A DNA stretch of 64,000 nt from Epichloe hybrida (taxonomy: Eukaryota > Ascomycota > Sordariomycetes > Hypocreales > Clavicipitaceae). The stretch spans positions 2,294,001 to 2,358,000 of the forward strand of contig JAFEKR010000001.1 of the NCBI GenBank assembly GCA_019022495.1, in the 5' to 3' direction. The stretch's first letter is position 1, and each line of letters opens with the position of its first letter. Position numbers and translations under genes: made by a program. Of the stretch, positions 11,777 through 22,277 are shown one piece after another. Below the pieces are notes generated by a model. That model made no database searches. It was given only the letters and a program-made list of their open reading frames with translations, and was not told the DNA's origin.

Positions 11777-13271
11777 GGCTAAGTCGTCGTCGTCGTCGTC
11801 GAAGCGCAGCAGGAGATGAAGCTGAATGAGCGACCAAAGGGCAAAAGAGGGCTGTTAGTTAGTATCAAGTAGTATTGGACTTCACAAGTGGGATGATATC
11901 AGAACGACAAAAACAAAGGCCCAGCAAGAGCCGTTGGCAACTTGCCGGATTTCAGAAACGATGCATGTATTCTCACATGGTACTTACTCTCAGAGAATCT
12001 TGGCCAGAGCTGTAACCGAGTTATGTACTCTCGGTTACATGACGTGCCCATGAGGTTGCTAGGACAAGGCTCTCCAACAGAACCACACTAATATGTGCCA
12101 AGACCAACATATTTTCTGCACGCTCCGTCATATGTGGATGCGCCAAGCAACCCAAAGGTCGTTGTGAGTCGTGAGTCGTGAGTCGTGACACCACGTGTTG
12201 CAGCCCAGAGCCAACAATAAATTTGAAGTCCAACTCGGCAAAGTGGATGGAGTGGAGGTCGTCGAGCTCCATCATCTAAACGCTTGTCTGAAAACTTGTG
12301 GTCGCTGGTTGTGAACTTGTGAAACCAATTCAAGTCGCAGTGTGATCCGGGATTGGGGAGTTGGCATTTTGCCGAGCTCCAGCAGCGAGCATCTGCCCAT
12401 TCAACGTCTGCTGCTCCAAATATGGCTTCTGTGGAACCACGGAAGACTTGGCGGCTCAGTGGACCGAGTCATTTGGGTATTATGTATGATATTATGTATG
12501 ATTTATGAAGCTCGATATTGGACGAGCAACCGCGTCTGGCCGATATTAGTCTTGCGGATTCAAGGTAAATAACAGGATCAGGAGGTCGCTGCTCGCTGGA
12601 TCGCCTTACCGGTGGCGGTGCTACCCGTGAATGATTTCTTGGGGAAACCGGCCTCCGAAGCACATCTCGCCGCAACGAGTGAGCCGAGTACCCGGTTGTC
12701 GATCGGTCGGGCGGTCTTGTGATGCAGCGCTCGTCCTCGGTTGCGAGGTCGAAACAAGGTTTGGGTGGTTAGCCCCATGAGATGAGAGAAATCAAATGTG
12801 GACGAATAAACGACAAGTGGGTCTAGCGGCGGGCACCCCTGACGAATTGGCGCTGCACCCTGCTAGCGGTATTGACAGGGGGAATTAAGCCAATCAGCTA
12901 TCCGCTTGAGACCGGGACTTAGATTTGTGTAAGATTTTTTTTTTTTTTTTTTTTTTTAAATAGGCGTACTTTACTCATCAGCCAAGGCTATTTTACCTTG
13001 TGGCCTAGTTTCCCCGAGCTTCCCCCAGGTAGTGCATGAAGAGAAACTAGAAGGACTGCGGCCACGATCTCCTTTACTCAACGGGAACAATGCGCGTTAA
13101 ATGCAGACACTCGGCACCGTTATATGTAGGGCACTGTGCCCCCATCACCATGACACAAGCAAGTTCGTTCAAGTCATGGTCGGGTAAATCTGCCGTGGGG
13201 TTTTCCAGGCTCCCAACAGCAGGACTCTTTCCTTCCTGTTTCCCGTCTGCCAATTCATCGAAATCGAAACC
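11777..13271. promoter_or_regulatory. Divergent intergenic region between GH55 and beta-propeller genes
   Basis: About 1.5 kb separates two divergent genes for secreted proteins, so both promoters should be here. Three copies of GTGAGTC(GTGAGTC) lie around 12166-12188, and a run of 23 T lies at 12935-12957. No convincing ORF and no mobile element were found. Confidence 0.5.
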
Positions 13272-14282
13272 ATGCTCTTCTCTGCAGTCATATCAGCCTA
13301 CCTCGCAGTCATTGTGTCGGCCGAAACCCCTCGTCGTCGTACGTTGGGGCAACTTGCCAACGGAACATGGCTGGAAAACATTCTCGTGCGCCCAAATGGA
13401 GCCATTCTAGCAACGCAGCTTTATCGCGAACCAAACATATGGACAGTGAAAACCCCAAATTCCCGCAACACTTCCCTTGAACTGGTCACCTCTTTGCCCT
13501 CCGGCAACGCTGCCGTGAGCATTACGCGGGTCCACAACATCGGTGGGCTCGAGAGCTACGTGGTTCTCGGAGGTAACTTCAGCGACGTTGAACATCCAAT
13601 CCCCGGACATTTCACAGCGTACACTTTACAGTTCTTCGATGACGAGGTCAAACTTCGAAGGATTGCTGCCCTGGGACCCTCTAGCATCACGGCAAACGGC
13701 ATCACAAGCTCCGACGCACACCCTGGCGTCGTCTTCATCGCCGACAGCTTGGCCGGTGTCATAGGTAGACTCGATGTGTTCAGTGGCCGTTTCGAGCAAG
13801 GGCTCTGGTCATATGAGGAACTGAGGGCTCCGCCATGCTGCTGGACCGGTGTCAACGTCCTCAAAATCTACCAGTCACATCTCTATTGGACCAACAGCGA
13901 CTTGACCGCAGTGTACAAAGTTCCCATCACGGCATCAGGAAAGCCTGTCCCGAATGCAGTTCCTCAGCTAGTTGCCGATCTATCCAAGATTGTCACTTCC
14001 GCCGTAGATAACTTGGTCATCGATCGTCGAGGAAATATCTATACCACCACGAGCTCAGACAACACTGTCATCTTCTCTGATGCAAAGACTGGGGAGAGTA
14101 AGATCGTGGCAGGGGGGCTAGAGGACGTTGCACAGGAGGCGCTGACTGCTCTTGCTATTGGAGGAGAGTGGCCAGGGAAAATCCTGCTGTACGCTACAAC
14201 ATCTGGAGGGCTGGGGCGTCCGATAACTAATATGACGGAAGGAGCAAAAATTTTAGCAATCACTCTCAAGACGGGACTGTAG
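13272..14282 (+). CDS. Secreted six-bladed beta-propeller, SMP-30/gluconolactonase-like (hetero-Diels-Alderase-type family)
   Basis: Single-exon gene, 336 aa. A signal peptide (MLFSAVISAYLAVIVSAETP) is followed by a propeller with repeated strands. Examples are NGTWLENILVRPNGAILAT, VFIADSLAGVIGRLD and DNLVIDRRGNIYTTTSSDNTV. The segment GTWLENILVRPNG and the overall length match the fungal SMP-30-like family. That family includes EupF- and AsR5-type hetero-Diels-Alderases of tropolone-sesquiterpenoid pathways, beside many members of unknown role. No polyketide synthase, terpene cyclase, P450 or cluster regulator lies within the window on either side. Family placement is good; the reaction cannot be assigned. 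It is divergent from the GH55 gene. Confidence 0.8.
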   Translation: MLFSAVISAYLAVIVSAETPRRRTLGQLANGTWLENILVRPNGAILATQLYREPNIWTVKTPNSRNTSLELVTSLPSGNAAVSITRVHNIGGLESYVVLGGNFSDVEHPIPGHFTAYTLQFFDDEVKLRRIAALGPSSITANGITSSDAHPGVVFIADSLAGVIGRLDVFSGRFEQGLWSYEELRAPPCCWTGVNVLKIYQSHLYWTNSDLTAVYKVPITASGKPVPNAVPQLVADLSKIVTSAVDNLVIDRRGNIYTTTSSDNTVIFSDAKTGESKIVAGGLEDVAQEALTALAIGGEWPGKILLYATTSGGLGRPITNMTEGAKILAITLKTGL

Positions 14283-15484
14283 CTTTCTCTACTCAGCAAT
14301 CTCGAGGATGATGGGTCTGGTTGGCAAACCGTGGGTTACGAGGATGTTTGTTCTTTATTGGATCCGCCTTAATCAGTCTTTTTTTTTCATTCATCATGTG
14401 CTCTAAAGATAGAATAGCTCGAACCGTTTCAGACTCGAAATAGAGCGCCAATTTCGCTTTTGCGTAATATTCTCCAACTCCAGCAACTTCATTGAGTTTA
14501 AGTTCTGTGATGACGCCTTGTCCAACGCCACATCAGCTCCAGCCACAGCAGTGAGCGCGTTATCTACTTCACGTCATTCATTCAACCATCTCGGTTGTCC
14601 TACGGCCAAGGACAGGCTGTAAAGCAGGAGCGCCCGTTCGCCAACCCATTCATCCATTCATCGCTTGATGGCGATGCCGACGCGTGAACATGGCCTGCCC
14701 TTTTAAAACGGGGGAGCAGAAGCTGCGCGCATAGCGAGCGCCGGGCAACTTCACAATTCCTCTGGTTATCTTCACCCGTCCTCCTTACGCCTTCAGATCA
14801 GCCCTGAAATCGGTGCGGGCAAGGCAACCACGGCCAAGTATTCAAGCTAATCATCTACTATTCTCCCGAATGCCTTGATTCAAGTAGCCCCTGCTACTGT
14901 CAGCCAAACATCAGACGAGACCAGGGGGCTTCAAGGGCAACTCGCTTCTTCGGTGTACTCAGTCAGTGATGCTTGTATCAATGCGACCTGAAGAGGGATA
15001 TCTTGTCCCGCAGAATAACCCACATCAGCAAGAGACAGATTTATGTCAGGCTTAATTTGGTTTTTTTTTTTGCATATTTTTTTCTTCTTATACAAGTACC
15101 CGGTAATACGTAGCCCACCCCTACTTTAGATCAGCCTGGGGACTTGCTGGTGTGCCTAACAATTTCAGAAAACCACTTCCACTATGATTATAGCGACCTT
15201 TGGCAAGTGATGACACCTAATTGTACAACCAATACGCAAACAGGGTTGCGAACAGAAAGGGGAGAGAGAAGAGGGGGGGGTGTCAACGGGATTCTTGCAA
15301 AGCAGCCAAAAAAAGAAAGAAAAAAAAACCAACAATCGCCAAGCCCACTTTATCAAGCACCAGCCAATCAGAGCGCACACCCAGGCAACCTCTCTCCAAC
15401 TTTTCGACCCCCTCTGAGTCTCGTCGCGATCGCGTGTCGGTTCGAAACCTCAAATCTACCATTCGATACCGACACATTCCCATC
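14283..15484. other. Intergenic stretch between beta-propeller and Sm D2 genes
   Basis: No gene recognised. It holds the 3' flank of the propeller gene and the upstream region of the Sm D2 gene. Homopolymer T runs occur near 14379-14388 and 15061-15087. Reading frames here are short and without domains. Confidence 0.6.
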
Positions 15485-16120
15485 ATGGCAGACCCTAAGA
15501 TCCAGTACGTCTACGTCCTCGGTGAAAAAAAAAAAAAAACCACCCGGCCTCATCGCAAGCCAGTCAAGAGCTAACATACATTCTCCCAGGGAGCTGCTGA
15601 ACAAGCCCCGCAACGAACTCACGTACGGCATCCATCCCCCCCCCCCATCCTTCTGCACAACGGCCGACATCAGAAAAAAACCCCCCCAGTACTAATTCCA
15701 ACATCCCATCCGAGCAGCGAGTACGAAATCGCCGAGCTCGAAGAGCACGAGTTCACGTCGGGCCCCCTCTCGATCCTCCAAACGGCCGTCAGATCGCACA
15801 CCCAGGTCCTCATCTCCATCCGCAACAACCGCAAGCTCCTCGCGCGCGTCAAGGCCTTCGACCGGCACTGCAACATGGTGCTCGAGAACGTCAAGGAGAT
15901 GTGGACGGAGACGCCGCGACTGGCGGATGGGAAAAAGGGCAGACCAGTGAACAAGGACCGGTTCATTAGCAAGATGTGAGTCTTGCCGTAGATGGAAGAA
16001 GGGGACGAGAGAAAGAGGGATGCAAAGAAAGAAAGGATGTTTGCCATCGTTTATGCTGACTGTTCGGATGTACACAGGTTCCTGCGAGGAGACAGCGTAA
16101 TTCTCGTTCTGCTAAGCTAG
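15485..16120 (+). CDS. smd2: Small nuclear ribonucleoprotein Sm D2
   Basis: Four exons, 15485-15504, 15590-15622, 15718-15975 and 16078-16120, sum to 354 nt (117 aa), the usual size of Sm D2. Sm D2 is one of the seven Sm proteins that form the ring around the Sm site of spliceosomal U snRNAs. Diagnostic segments are [60 protein letters not shown] and the C-terminal [12 protein letters not shown], covering the Sm1 and Sm2 motifs. The first two exons are only 20 and 33 nt. Introns 1 and 2 contain a long A run (15525-15539) and C runs (15635-15646 and 15681-15687). The gene is missed by simple ORF calling because no exon exceeds 258 nt. Confidence 0.95.
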
Positions 16121-16494
16121 GGTTGGAGGGAGGTGTTTCAAAGTACGCGAAATGAAGGAGGCGTTCAAAATAAGTAGCCAACCTGATATTCTTAGCAGAT
16201 TTTCTTTTTTTTTTTTGTGCGTGGAGGGAGGGATCTCAGTCATGTTCAAACAAGAGTAGTACCTCGTTTGGTGGCAACGACGTCGGTTTCCCTTTCACGA
16301 AACTCACAACGAGGACTGAGATGCTGCACCAATTATACGCTCGATCCATCTCGCAGCGTGTCCCAACGTTCCGTAATACAATATGATCAGCTCGCCCGAC
16401 AATTCCCGGCTTCCTCCGCAAGATGCCCCCCATACTCGCGTGTACAACAACTCCGGTCTAGGTCTTATCCCATCCATCATCCCTCATCAGTGGT

Positions 16495-16875
16495 CATCAC
16501 CATCCAACCCAGTCAGCCCCGTGAAGAAGCAAGCCGGCCCAAAGGCCCCCGGGTCAGGAACCTGCTGCCGCCAACATACACCTCCATCCCCTAGGTCTCG
16601 TCGGCCGCGCTCCTCACATCGCCCGTCTGCTTCAGTCTTCGATGAGGGTTCTGTCCCCGTGGAAAAGGTGAAACCGTGTAAAAAGAGAAACGTCACAACA
16701 TACCTTGGGCGCCTCTCTTCAGACCATTGCCACAGTCACCATCTCCCACGACGGCATATCCATCGCGAAGCCACTGCTCGTCCCGACTGTCCTGGCCCTC
16801 GGGGGCCCTGCCCGTCCGCTCACCCGCGTTGACCGCCTCGGTGGCGAGGAAGAAGAAGTGCACTCTGGGAATATT
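16495..16875 (-). pseudogene. Decayed dihydroxyacetone kinase (Dak2/DhaL-domain) fragment
   Basis: On the minus strand, 16705-16875 encodes an open stretch with no start codon. It contains VVGDGDCGNGLKRGAQ, the GDGDCG phosphate/ADP-binding signature of the Dak2 domain of eukaryotic dihydroxyacetone kinases. About 80 bp further on comes the family's C-terminal segment in two frames: GDVRSAADET, a TAG stop, then GMEVYVGGSR, followed after a frame change by QVPDPGAFGPACFFTGL. The roughly 100 residues that normally separate these two parts are missing, and I found no N-terminal DhaK domain upstream. The remnant therefore has an internal deletion, a nonsense codon and a frameshift. It lies between two convergent intact genes. 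It could alternatively be an exon-poor misassembly, but three independent lesions make decay more likely. Confidence 0.65.
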
Positions 16876-17367
16876 ACGAGTCTGGTTATGTACGCCCCGT
16901 CACATTGTCCGCTCATGGCTGGTCCGGTTCTGCTCGTCATCCACATTCAGTGCGGATACCCTCGCGATTGGATTTCAAAATTGGATGTTTCTTCTCATCA
17001 TTTGTTGCTTTATACTGACAACATGTCTATGATATGCTACAAGGGGTACCTAGATGCAACGCAAAATTTCCATCGATGTAAAAGGGAGGTTGGAGAAAGA
17101 GAAAAAAAAAAAAAAAAAAACATAGAAAACGCCAGCAAAGTGCCATGGTCCAAACACCTTCTCCCGGGAAACACATGAAATGTATAGAGCTGGAGCTCAA
17201 CTCGCTCAGCTTGTCGTCTCGTAACGCCGGTTCAATGTCCAAAGCCCATTTGGGGGGGGTAAGAGAAACAATAGGATCGGATGTCCGCCCTTCTCTCTTC
17301 GTAAATGCTAGACCAAATAGCGAAGTGAATAATACAATAGGAATTACATGTTTTCATCAATCATCTA
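16876..17367. other. Intergenic remainder around the kinase relic
   Basis: No further recognisable kinase sequence is seen. It contains the 3' flank of the small membrane protein gene and an A run at 17102-17120. The part at 16121-16494, on the other side of the relic, is likewise empty and carries the Sm D2 3' flank. Confidence 0.5.
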
Positions 17368-17645
17368 CTACCTGCGGTCCAGAAGCATGAAAGCGGTGCT
17401 TCCAAAAGCTCCCAAGACGAACAGCATCGTGATGATTCCTGCGCCTACCTTGTCCGCCGTCGTCAACGGCTTCAACTTGGTCGGATCTTCGGTGCCACCA
17501 CTGCCAGCAGAGGGATACGAGTATCTTGTGCTACTGCGGATTACCGAGTGTATTTCGCGTCTTGTCGACGTCTGGTCCTCCCAGAAGTTCTAATAACGCT
17601 CTACCCCTGATCCATGCGGATATCGGCCGAAAGAACTGGAGCCAT
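17368..17645 (-). CDS. Small single-pass membrane protein, unknown function
   Basis: Proposed two-exon gene, 17605-17645 and 17368-17533, with a 71-bp intron (GTAGAG donor, CGCAG acceptor) giving 68 aa in a continuous frame. The N-terminal 45 residues are polar (MAPVLSADIRMDQG, then a Ser/Gly/Thr stretch ending TEDPTKLKPLTTADK). They are followed by one hydrophobic helix (VGAGIITMLFVLGAFGSTAFML) and a short basic tail, LDRR. This fits a tail-anchored or small inner-membrane protein. I do not recognise the family. The hydrophobic exon is unlikely to be chance because both ends are bounded by good signals, but the first exon and weak donor are inferred. Confidence 0.55.
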
Positions 17646-18264
17646 CTCCTTGGTCCTCTATTACCGTGCGGGGCCTATGTATACAATGCGGTACTAAGAA
17701 AGATTGCTAGTACAACTATTGTTGGCTAATTTACACACAAGCTCATGTACCTCTAATCCACTTTTATCTAATTGGATACAGACTCTTAATTCCAAACTCC
17801 AAACAGCTGGAGGGCAGTGCAAGCCAACTGTCATCTTTGTCAGGGAAAGGCTGCGCTATCCCTGGATATCGCCGTGATTCGCCGACACTTGCCACAATAA
17901 CAAACAACCAGGCACGAGCTCCACCCGCCTCGCCAGCTTGTCCAGTGACTTTTTAAAAAGGTCGGGCTGGAAGCTTGTTGGTCGAAATGCCCTGAGCCGC
18001 CCACACACTTTTTAATCATTACGTGAGCAAGTGTCTGTTCAATATCCGAGGTAGATGCCGCGTTTAGCTCCGCTTCAAAGACCAAGCAAGTATGAATAAT
18101 TTGATTCCTCACCCTTTCCAAGCAGGGTGTCATACTCCATACTCCGTACGGAGGAACGCAATGCAGTTTATTATCCAGCCGACATGCCCGATCTCGACGA
18201 CTGATATGGACTGAAATGCCGATGTGCCCCACCGCCCGCTCCCTTTGTGAAATCCTCCTGCACC

Positions 18265-18303
<39 letters not shown>

Positions 18304-18352
18304 CCCTCGCCCTTCCTTCCACATCCACATCCGCCATCCGCCATCCGCCATC
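17646..18352. other. Divergent intergenic region with (TCTG)n in the leader
   Basis: Promoter space for the small membrane protein (minus) and the TIM-barrel gene (plus). TACTCCGTACGGAG is at 18140-18153. A (TCTG)n microsatellite of about nine units at 18265-18303 lies just upstream of the plus-strand start codon. No gene seen. Confidence 0.6.
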
Positions 18353-20206
18353 ATGGGCTTCATCACTGCCCTCACGCTGCTCATCAGCCTCGCGGCCGCC
18401 CAGGAAACGGGCAACCATCCGGAATGGCCGCGATGGTGCGGCAAGGCGTACCAGCCGCAGTAAGACCTGCCTGCCACTCCTGACTCCAGAATCCTGAATC
18501 CTGACCAGCTCAAGCCCCCATCTTGAACCAAGCAAAAACAAAGTACTCATGCCCACCAAACAGATATCCCAGTTTCGAGCCGGGCGGACAGACCGTCGAG
18601 CCAGCACCTCTCCCCGACGGTCCAGCCCTGAACATCCAGCTCAAGCCCAGATACAGCATCTACCTCGAGAGCGAAAAGCAAGCCGACTTCATTGTGAACG
18701 CCAACCTCTCCAGATGGCACGGCCAGAAATGGCCGCGGCTCACCGGGCCGTCCCCGCCTCCCGTCGTCTTCACCATCAAACTCGTCTCCAGCAACGACGT
18801 CCTCGTCTCCAGCCGCGTCAACGTCGGCACCGCCGGGACCCTGTTCGCCTTCAACCTGACGCGGCTCAGGCCCAGGTTCGAACCGTACCAGGTGGTTCTC
18901 TTCGGGGCCACCCCCGACGGGGCCAGCAACGTCACCGCCACCAGCGAGGTCGTCTTCCTGCCCGAGAAGAAGACGGGCAGCGTTACGAAGCTGGACAACC
19001 TGCACGGGGGGATCCTGTTCCGCAGCGCGGCGACAGGCGGCGTGTTTGAGCCGTTTCTGCCGATCGGCTACTATGCCTCCTGTGACGGGTTCCTCTGCGA
19101 CAGGGACTATGCGAGCAAGGTGAGGGCGTACCAGGAGCTGGGAATGAACAGCATGGTGTCGTTGACGACGGTGCAGGACTCGAGGGGTGTGTATTCGTAC
19201 ATGGATGGCTTGGGACTGCGGTACATGTATGACTTGAGGGGGTCGTATAAGAACTTGTCGGCCGTGCGGGAGCAGGTCTCCGAGATTCGGGACTTTGATG
19301 GGTTGTATTCGTATTGGGGCGCCGATGAGTATTACGTCCCACGGTCCTCCGATTTTTCACGCAGAGGCAGAGGCAGAGACTAACAACAGCCCGGTCAGAC
19401 CAGACGGCTACCAAGACCCCTTCGACCTCCTCCCGCAGGCCCGCGACGCGATCCGCCAACTCGACCCCTACCACCCCGTCTCCGTCACCCTCAACTGCCA
19501 GGACTTCCACTTCAAGGAGTACACGGCCGGCGCGGACTTCATCATGGAGGACGCGTACCCTGTCGCCATCAACGGCACTTTTAGTAAATGGGGCACCGCC
19601 TGTAACGCCACCTACGGCGACTGCGGCTGCGACAACTGCCGGGGCGGCGTGCAGGACGTGTCCGACCGGCTGGACGGCCTGGCGCGGCACGAGCAATGGC
19701 TGGGCCTGTGGCCCAAGACCAAGGCTCACAACCCGCAGGCGTTCCACGGGGAGGGCTACTGGCTCAGGGACCCCACGGACGAGGAGGAGGTGGCCATGGT
19801 TGCGCTGGCTCTTCACCACGGCGCCAAGGCGATTGCCGCGTGGCTTTGGCCGTTCAGTGACTCTCTCGGCAGGGTCATGGGCAGGTTCGGCGCGGCGGTG
19901 TCGAGGGATCCCGTCCGCGACCTCGTGGTCACGGCAAGGGCGGTGCGCGTGGGGGCAGCAGGGGCCCACGAGGCTGCCGTTGATGCGGCGTGCTGGGTGG
20001 GCGAGGGGAGGGTGCTCGTCTCGGTCGTGAACGCGGGGCAGGATGCCATTGATGGCGAGGTTTCTGTTTCGCTGCCCGAGGGCGTTGTGGTGAAGAGCAG
20101 AGAGGCCGTGGTTTGGGGCAGCGGGACGTGGACTTTGGACCATGGTCGCGTGAGGCTGTCTGGGCAGAGCGGCATGGCGACCAACATTGTTCTATTGGGT
20201 GTTTGA
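18353..20206 (+). CDS. Secreted TIM-barrel glycoside hydrolase-like protein, unknown substrate
   Basis: Three exons, 18353-18459, 18564-19328 and 19399-20206, giving 1,680 nt and 559 aa. The N-terminus is a signal peptide (MGFITALTLLISLAAAQ). An all-beta N-terminal domain (about residues 37-185) precedes a barrel-like region beginning at FLPIGYYASCDGFLCDRDY. Later come YWGADEPDGY, with a Glu at about 291 split by intron 2, and FHGEGYW, with a Glu at about 409. Two well-placed glutamates, one in a DEP context, resemble the acid/base and nucleophile of clan GH-A, so hydrolase activity is an inference. A C-terminal beta domain (VSVSLPEG, VVWGSG) follows. I cannot assign a CAZy family. The gene is convergent with the DUF4188 gene, 135 bp away. 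Confidence 0.78.
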
Positions 20207-20284
20207 GAGAGAGAGGGGGCGGGGATGACGATGCGAATGGCCGTGTTCGTCGCATAATGTAATGCATCTACGGATTATGTACTT

Positions 20285-20319
20285 GCTTACTGCTTACTGC
20301 TTACTGCTTACTGCTTACT
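20285..20319. repeat. Tandem 7-mer array, GCTTACT x 5
   Basis: Five perfect copies of GCTTACT in the 135-bp gap between two convergent genes. The unit differs from the 7681-7764 array by one C-to-T change once the register is aligned. Confidence 0.9.
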
Positions 20320-20341
20320 GCTGGTCCCGCCCCCCCGCCCC

Positions 20342-21117
20342 CTAAATCGCCACCCCGTTCACATCCCGGTTCATCCTCTGCCACTGAGTCTTCAGACTAA
20401 CGTGGTCCGAACTGACCAAGACGTTCCGCCACGCCGTCTCGCCCCCGTCCTGTGTCTTGACCAAGCCCGCGCCGAGCAAGAAGGGCCTGCAGTTCAGGTA
20501 GATGGTCTCGTGGCCGTGGGCAGGAACCGCAAAGGTCTCGTGGAAGATGCCGATGTGGTGCGGCTTGACCGAGTTGTACCAGTCCCACGCGGCCCTGTGC
20601 ATGTCCTCGTGCGCGAAGCGGTGAATGCTCTCGACGTCTCTGAAGTAGTAGCTCATCAGCATGGTGTTGCCGTCGGCGCCGCTCGCCTGCTGCGCCTCGG
20701 CGCCGGTCCAGTTGGTGATGCTCAGGAGGCCGAGCTCGTCCCGGCGCGCGAGCAGGTCGCGGTTCATGCGGGCGAACTTGTCGGCCAGGTCCCTCGCGTG
20801 TGGCGCCAGCCGGCCCCGCGGGTGGTTGAACTGCACGCCGAGGTTGAAGACGACGACGGGGCTGCCCCGCGATGCGCCGCCGCCGCCGCCGCCGTCCCGG
20901 CCGGGGAGGGGGAGCAGCGCGGTCGCCCGGCCCGGCACCACGGAGAGCATGTGCGCGGGTGGCGGTGGCGCGGACGTCAGGCAAACTGGTTCATCTCAAA
21001 GTTTGCAGGTTGCAGTTTGCAGAGGGAATAGCATCATACCGTCTTTGTACTGATCATTCTGCCGGGCTTCGGCTCGTCAACCGGCGCGAGCATGGGCGTG
21101 AAGATGTCGCGGGCCAT
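20342..21117 (-). CDS. DUF4188 family protein (putative heme-type or dimeric alpha-beta barrel monooxygenase-like)
   Basis: Exon 1 at 21051-21117 and exon 2 at 20342-20985 give 236 aa. The internal boundary is the best phase-compatible choice; a TTGAG acceptor a few bases upstream would also keep frame. The protein begins MARDIFTPMLAPVDEPKPGR. Exon 2 carries the DUF4188 signatures VFNLGVQFNHPRG, LLSITNWTGAEAQ, MLMSYYFRDVESIHRFAHED and KPHHIGIFHETFAVPAHGHE. DUF4188 proteins are small, found in bacteria and fungi, and have no firmly established reaction. A (GGC)n tract makes a polyglycine in the exon. The gene is very GC-rich, like its convergent neighbour. Confidence 0.8.
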
Positions 21118-22277
21118 GGCGATGGTTTTACAAGCCCGGAGAGAAGAAAGAGAGAGACAGAGAAGAAGAGGGGAAAAAAAAAAAAAGGTAAAAAGGGGGT
21201 TGTTAGAATGAGGGAGACGGAAAGAAAAAGTGTGTGATTATATATATGTTGGTTTGACCTGCAACTCAGCGGCCCACGGGCGGGGGAGTCTGTGAATCAA
21301 AAGTTTTGCCTGAGAAGCTTGAGAAATGGTTGTCGGGTCTGTGAATCAAGTTTGCCTCGACAAAGTTCAAGAAAGGGTTGTCAGGTCTGTGAATCGCAGT
21401 TGTGAAAGATGGGGGGGGCTGCTTCATTCACCTCGTGAGCCCTTTACATGACCCGAACCCAACGCCAACGACCACAAAGTTCCCGAATCGACCCCAATCA
21501 ATCAACCCTGTGCCACCAGGACAGGACGACCCCTTGGCATTCGCTTCCGTGGCCCCCGGCGAGCCGGCCTGCGAATGCGAATGCGAGTGCGAGTGCGAGT
21601 GCGAGTGCGAGTGCGAATGACAGACACGTCGCACGTCAAGTCACCACAACACGTCACGAATCTCAGCTCCTTCTTCCCAAACAAGTTTGTCATCCAGCGC
21701 CGTCCCCTCCCGGCCTATCAAATCAAATGAACCCGGCCACCAAAAGACGTCTCCGGCCCCCAGCCACCAGCCCCCACAGCGTCGCAGCATGACATGACAA
21801 GAAACATGGACTGCTTACGTAGGTCGATTTTGACTATTCAATCATATCACATTACATCATATCGTCATCTACTTTTGGACAAAACAAAAGGGACCCGACC
21901 CCTCTGTGCCACAACCATGCATGGCCTACTCAAACTTGAGCCTCTTCCTAAACGGCACAAAAGTCTAGATGCCTGCCGCCATCTCCTCCCCCGCAAATAC
22001 CCCCCGTACAGGACCAACCCTCCTACCTCGCTCATCGCCCTTGCCAACTATACACCTTGTAGCAAGCTCATGTTTTCCGCGGAAATTCATCTGGCCGCCT
22101 CGGCCGACATGATGCCCATGGCCATCTTGAAGAAACAAAGTAAAAGATAGAGTCGCTGTCTATAGCTCACGTGCTTGCCGCTGCTCATGCGCTGTAAATA
22201 TTTACATAGGCCAAGATTCGTCAGCTGCCGCATGTTTTGCAGAAGCTGTTGTTGTATTCGTAGTTGTACAAGGTCAT
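21118..22277. other. Intergenic stretch between DUF4188 and DUF4048 genes
   Basis: No gene seen. It holds the DUF4188 upstream region and the 3' flank of the DUF4048 gene. A near-direct repeat of GGTCTGTGAATCAA occurs at about 21289, 21338 and 21384. A hexamer array is listed separately. Confidence 0.55.
21571..21618. repeat. Hexamer array GCGAGT/GCGAAT, eight units
   Basis: Forty-eight bp made of two GCGAAT, five GCGAGT and terminal GCGAAT/GAGT-type units. It is open in several frames (CECECE or RTRTRT), which explains the repetitive ORFs there. No coding evidence. Confidence 0.85.

Noticed and set aside
8153..14282. GH55 and beta-propeller genes as a biosynthetic or degradative cluster
   Set aside because: Only two secreted proteins, no regulator, transporter or backbone enzyme nearby; divergence alone is weak evidence.
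16383..17178. Plus-strand ORFs in the Sm D2 / membrane-protein gap
   Set aside because: They are opposite-strand shadows of the kinase relic, which has recognisable motifs on the minus strand.
18983..20143. 386-codon minus-strand ORF
   Set aside because: Antisense to the TIM-barrel gene in GC-rich sequence and crosses its intron; product is His/Arg/Pro-rich and domain-free.
21402..21693. CECECE/RTRTRT repetitive ORFs
   Set aside because: Artefacts of a GCGAGT hexamer array.
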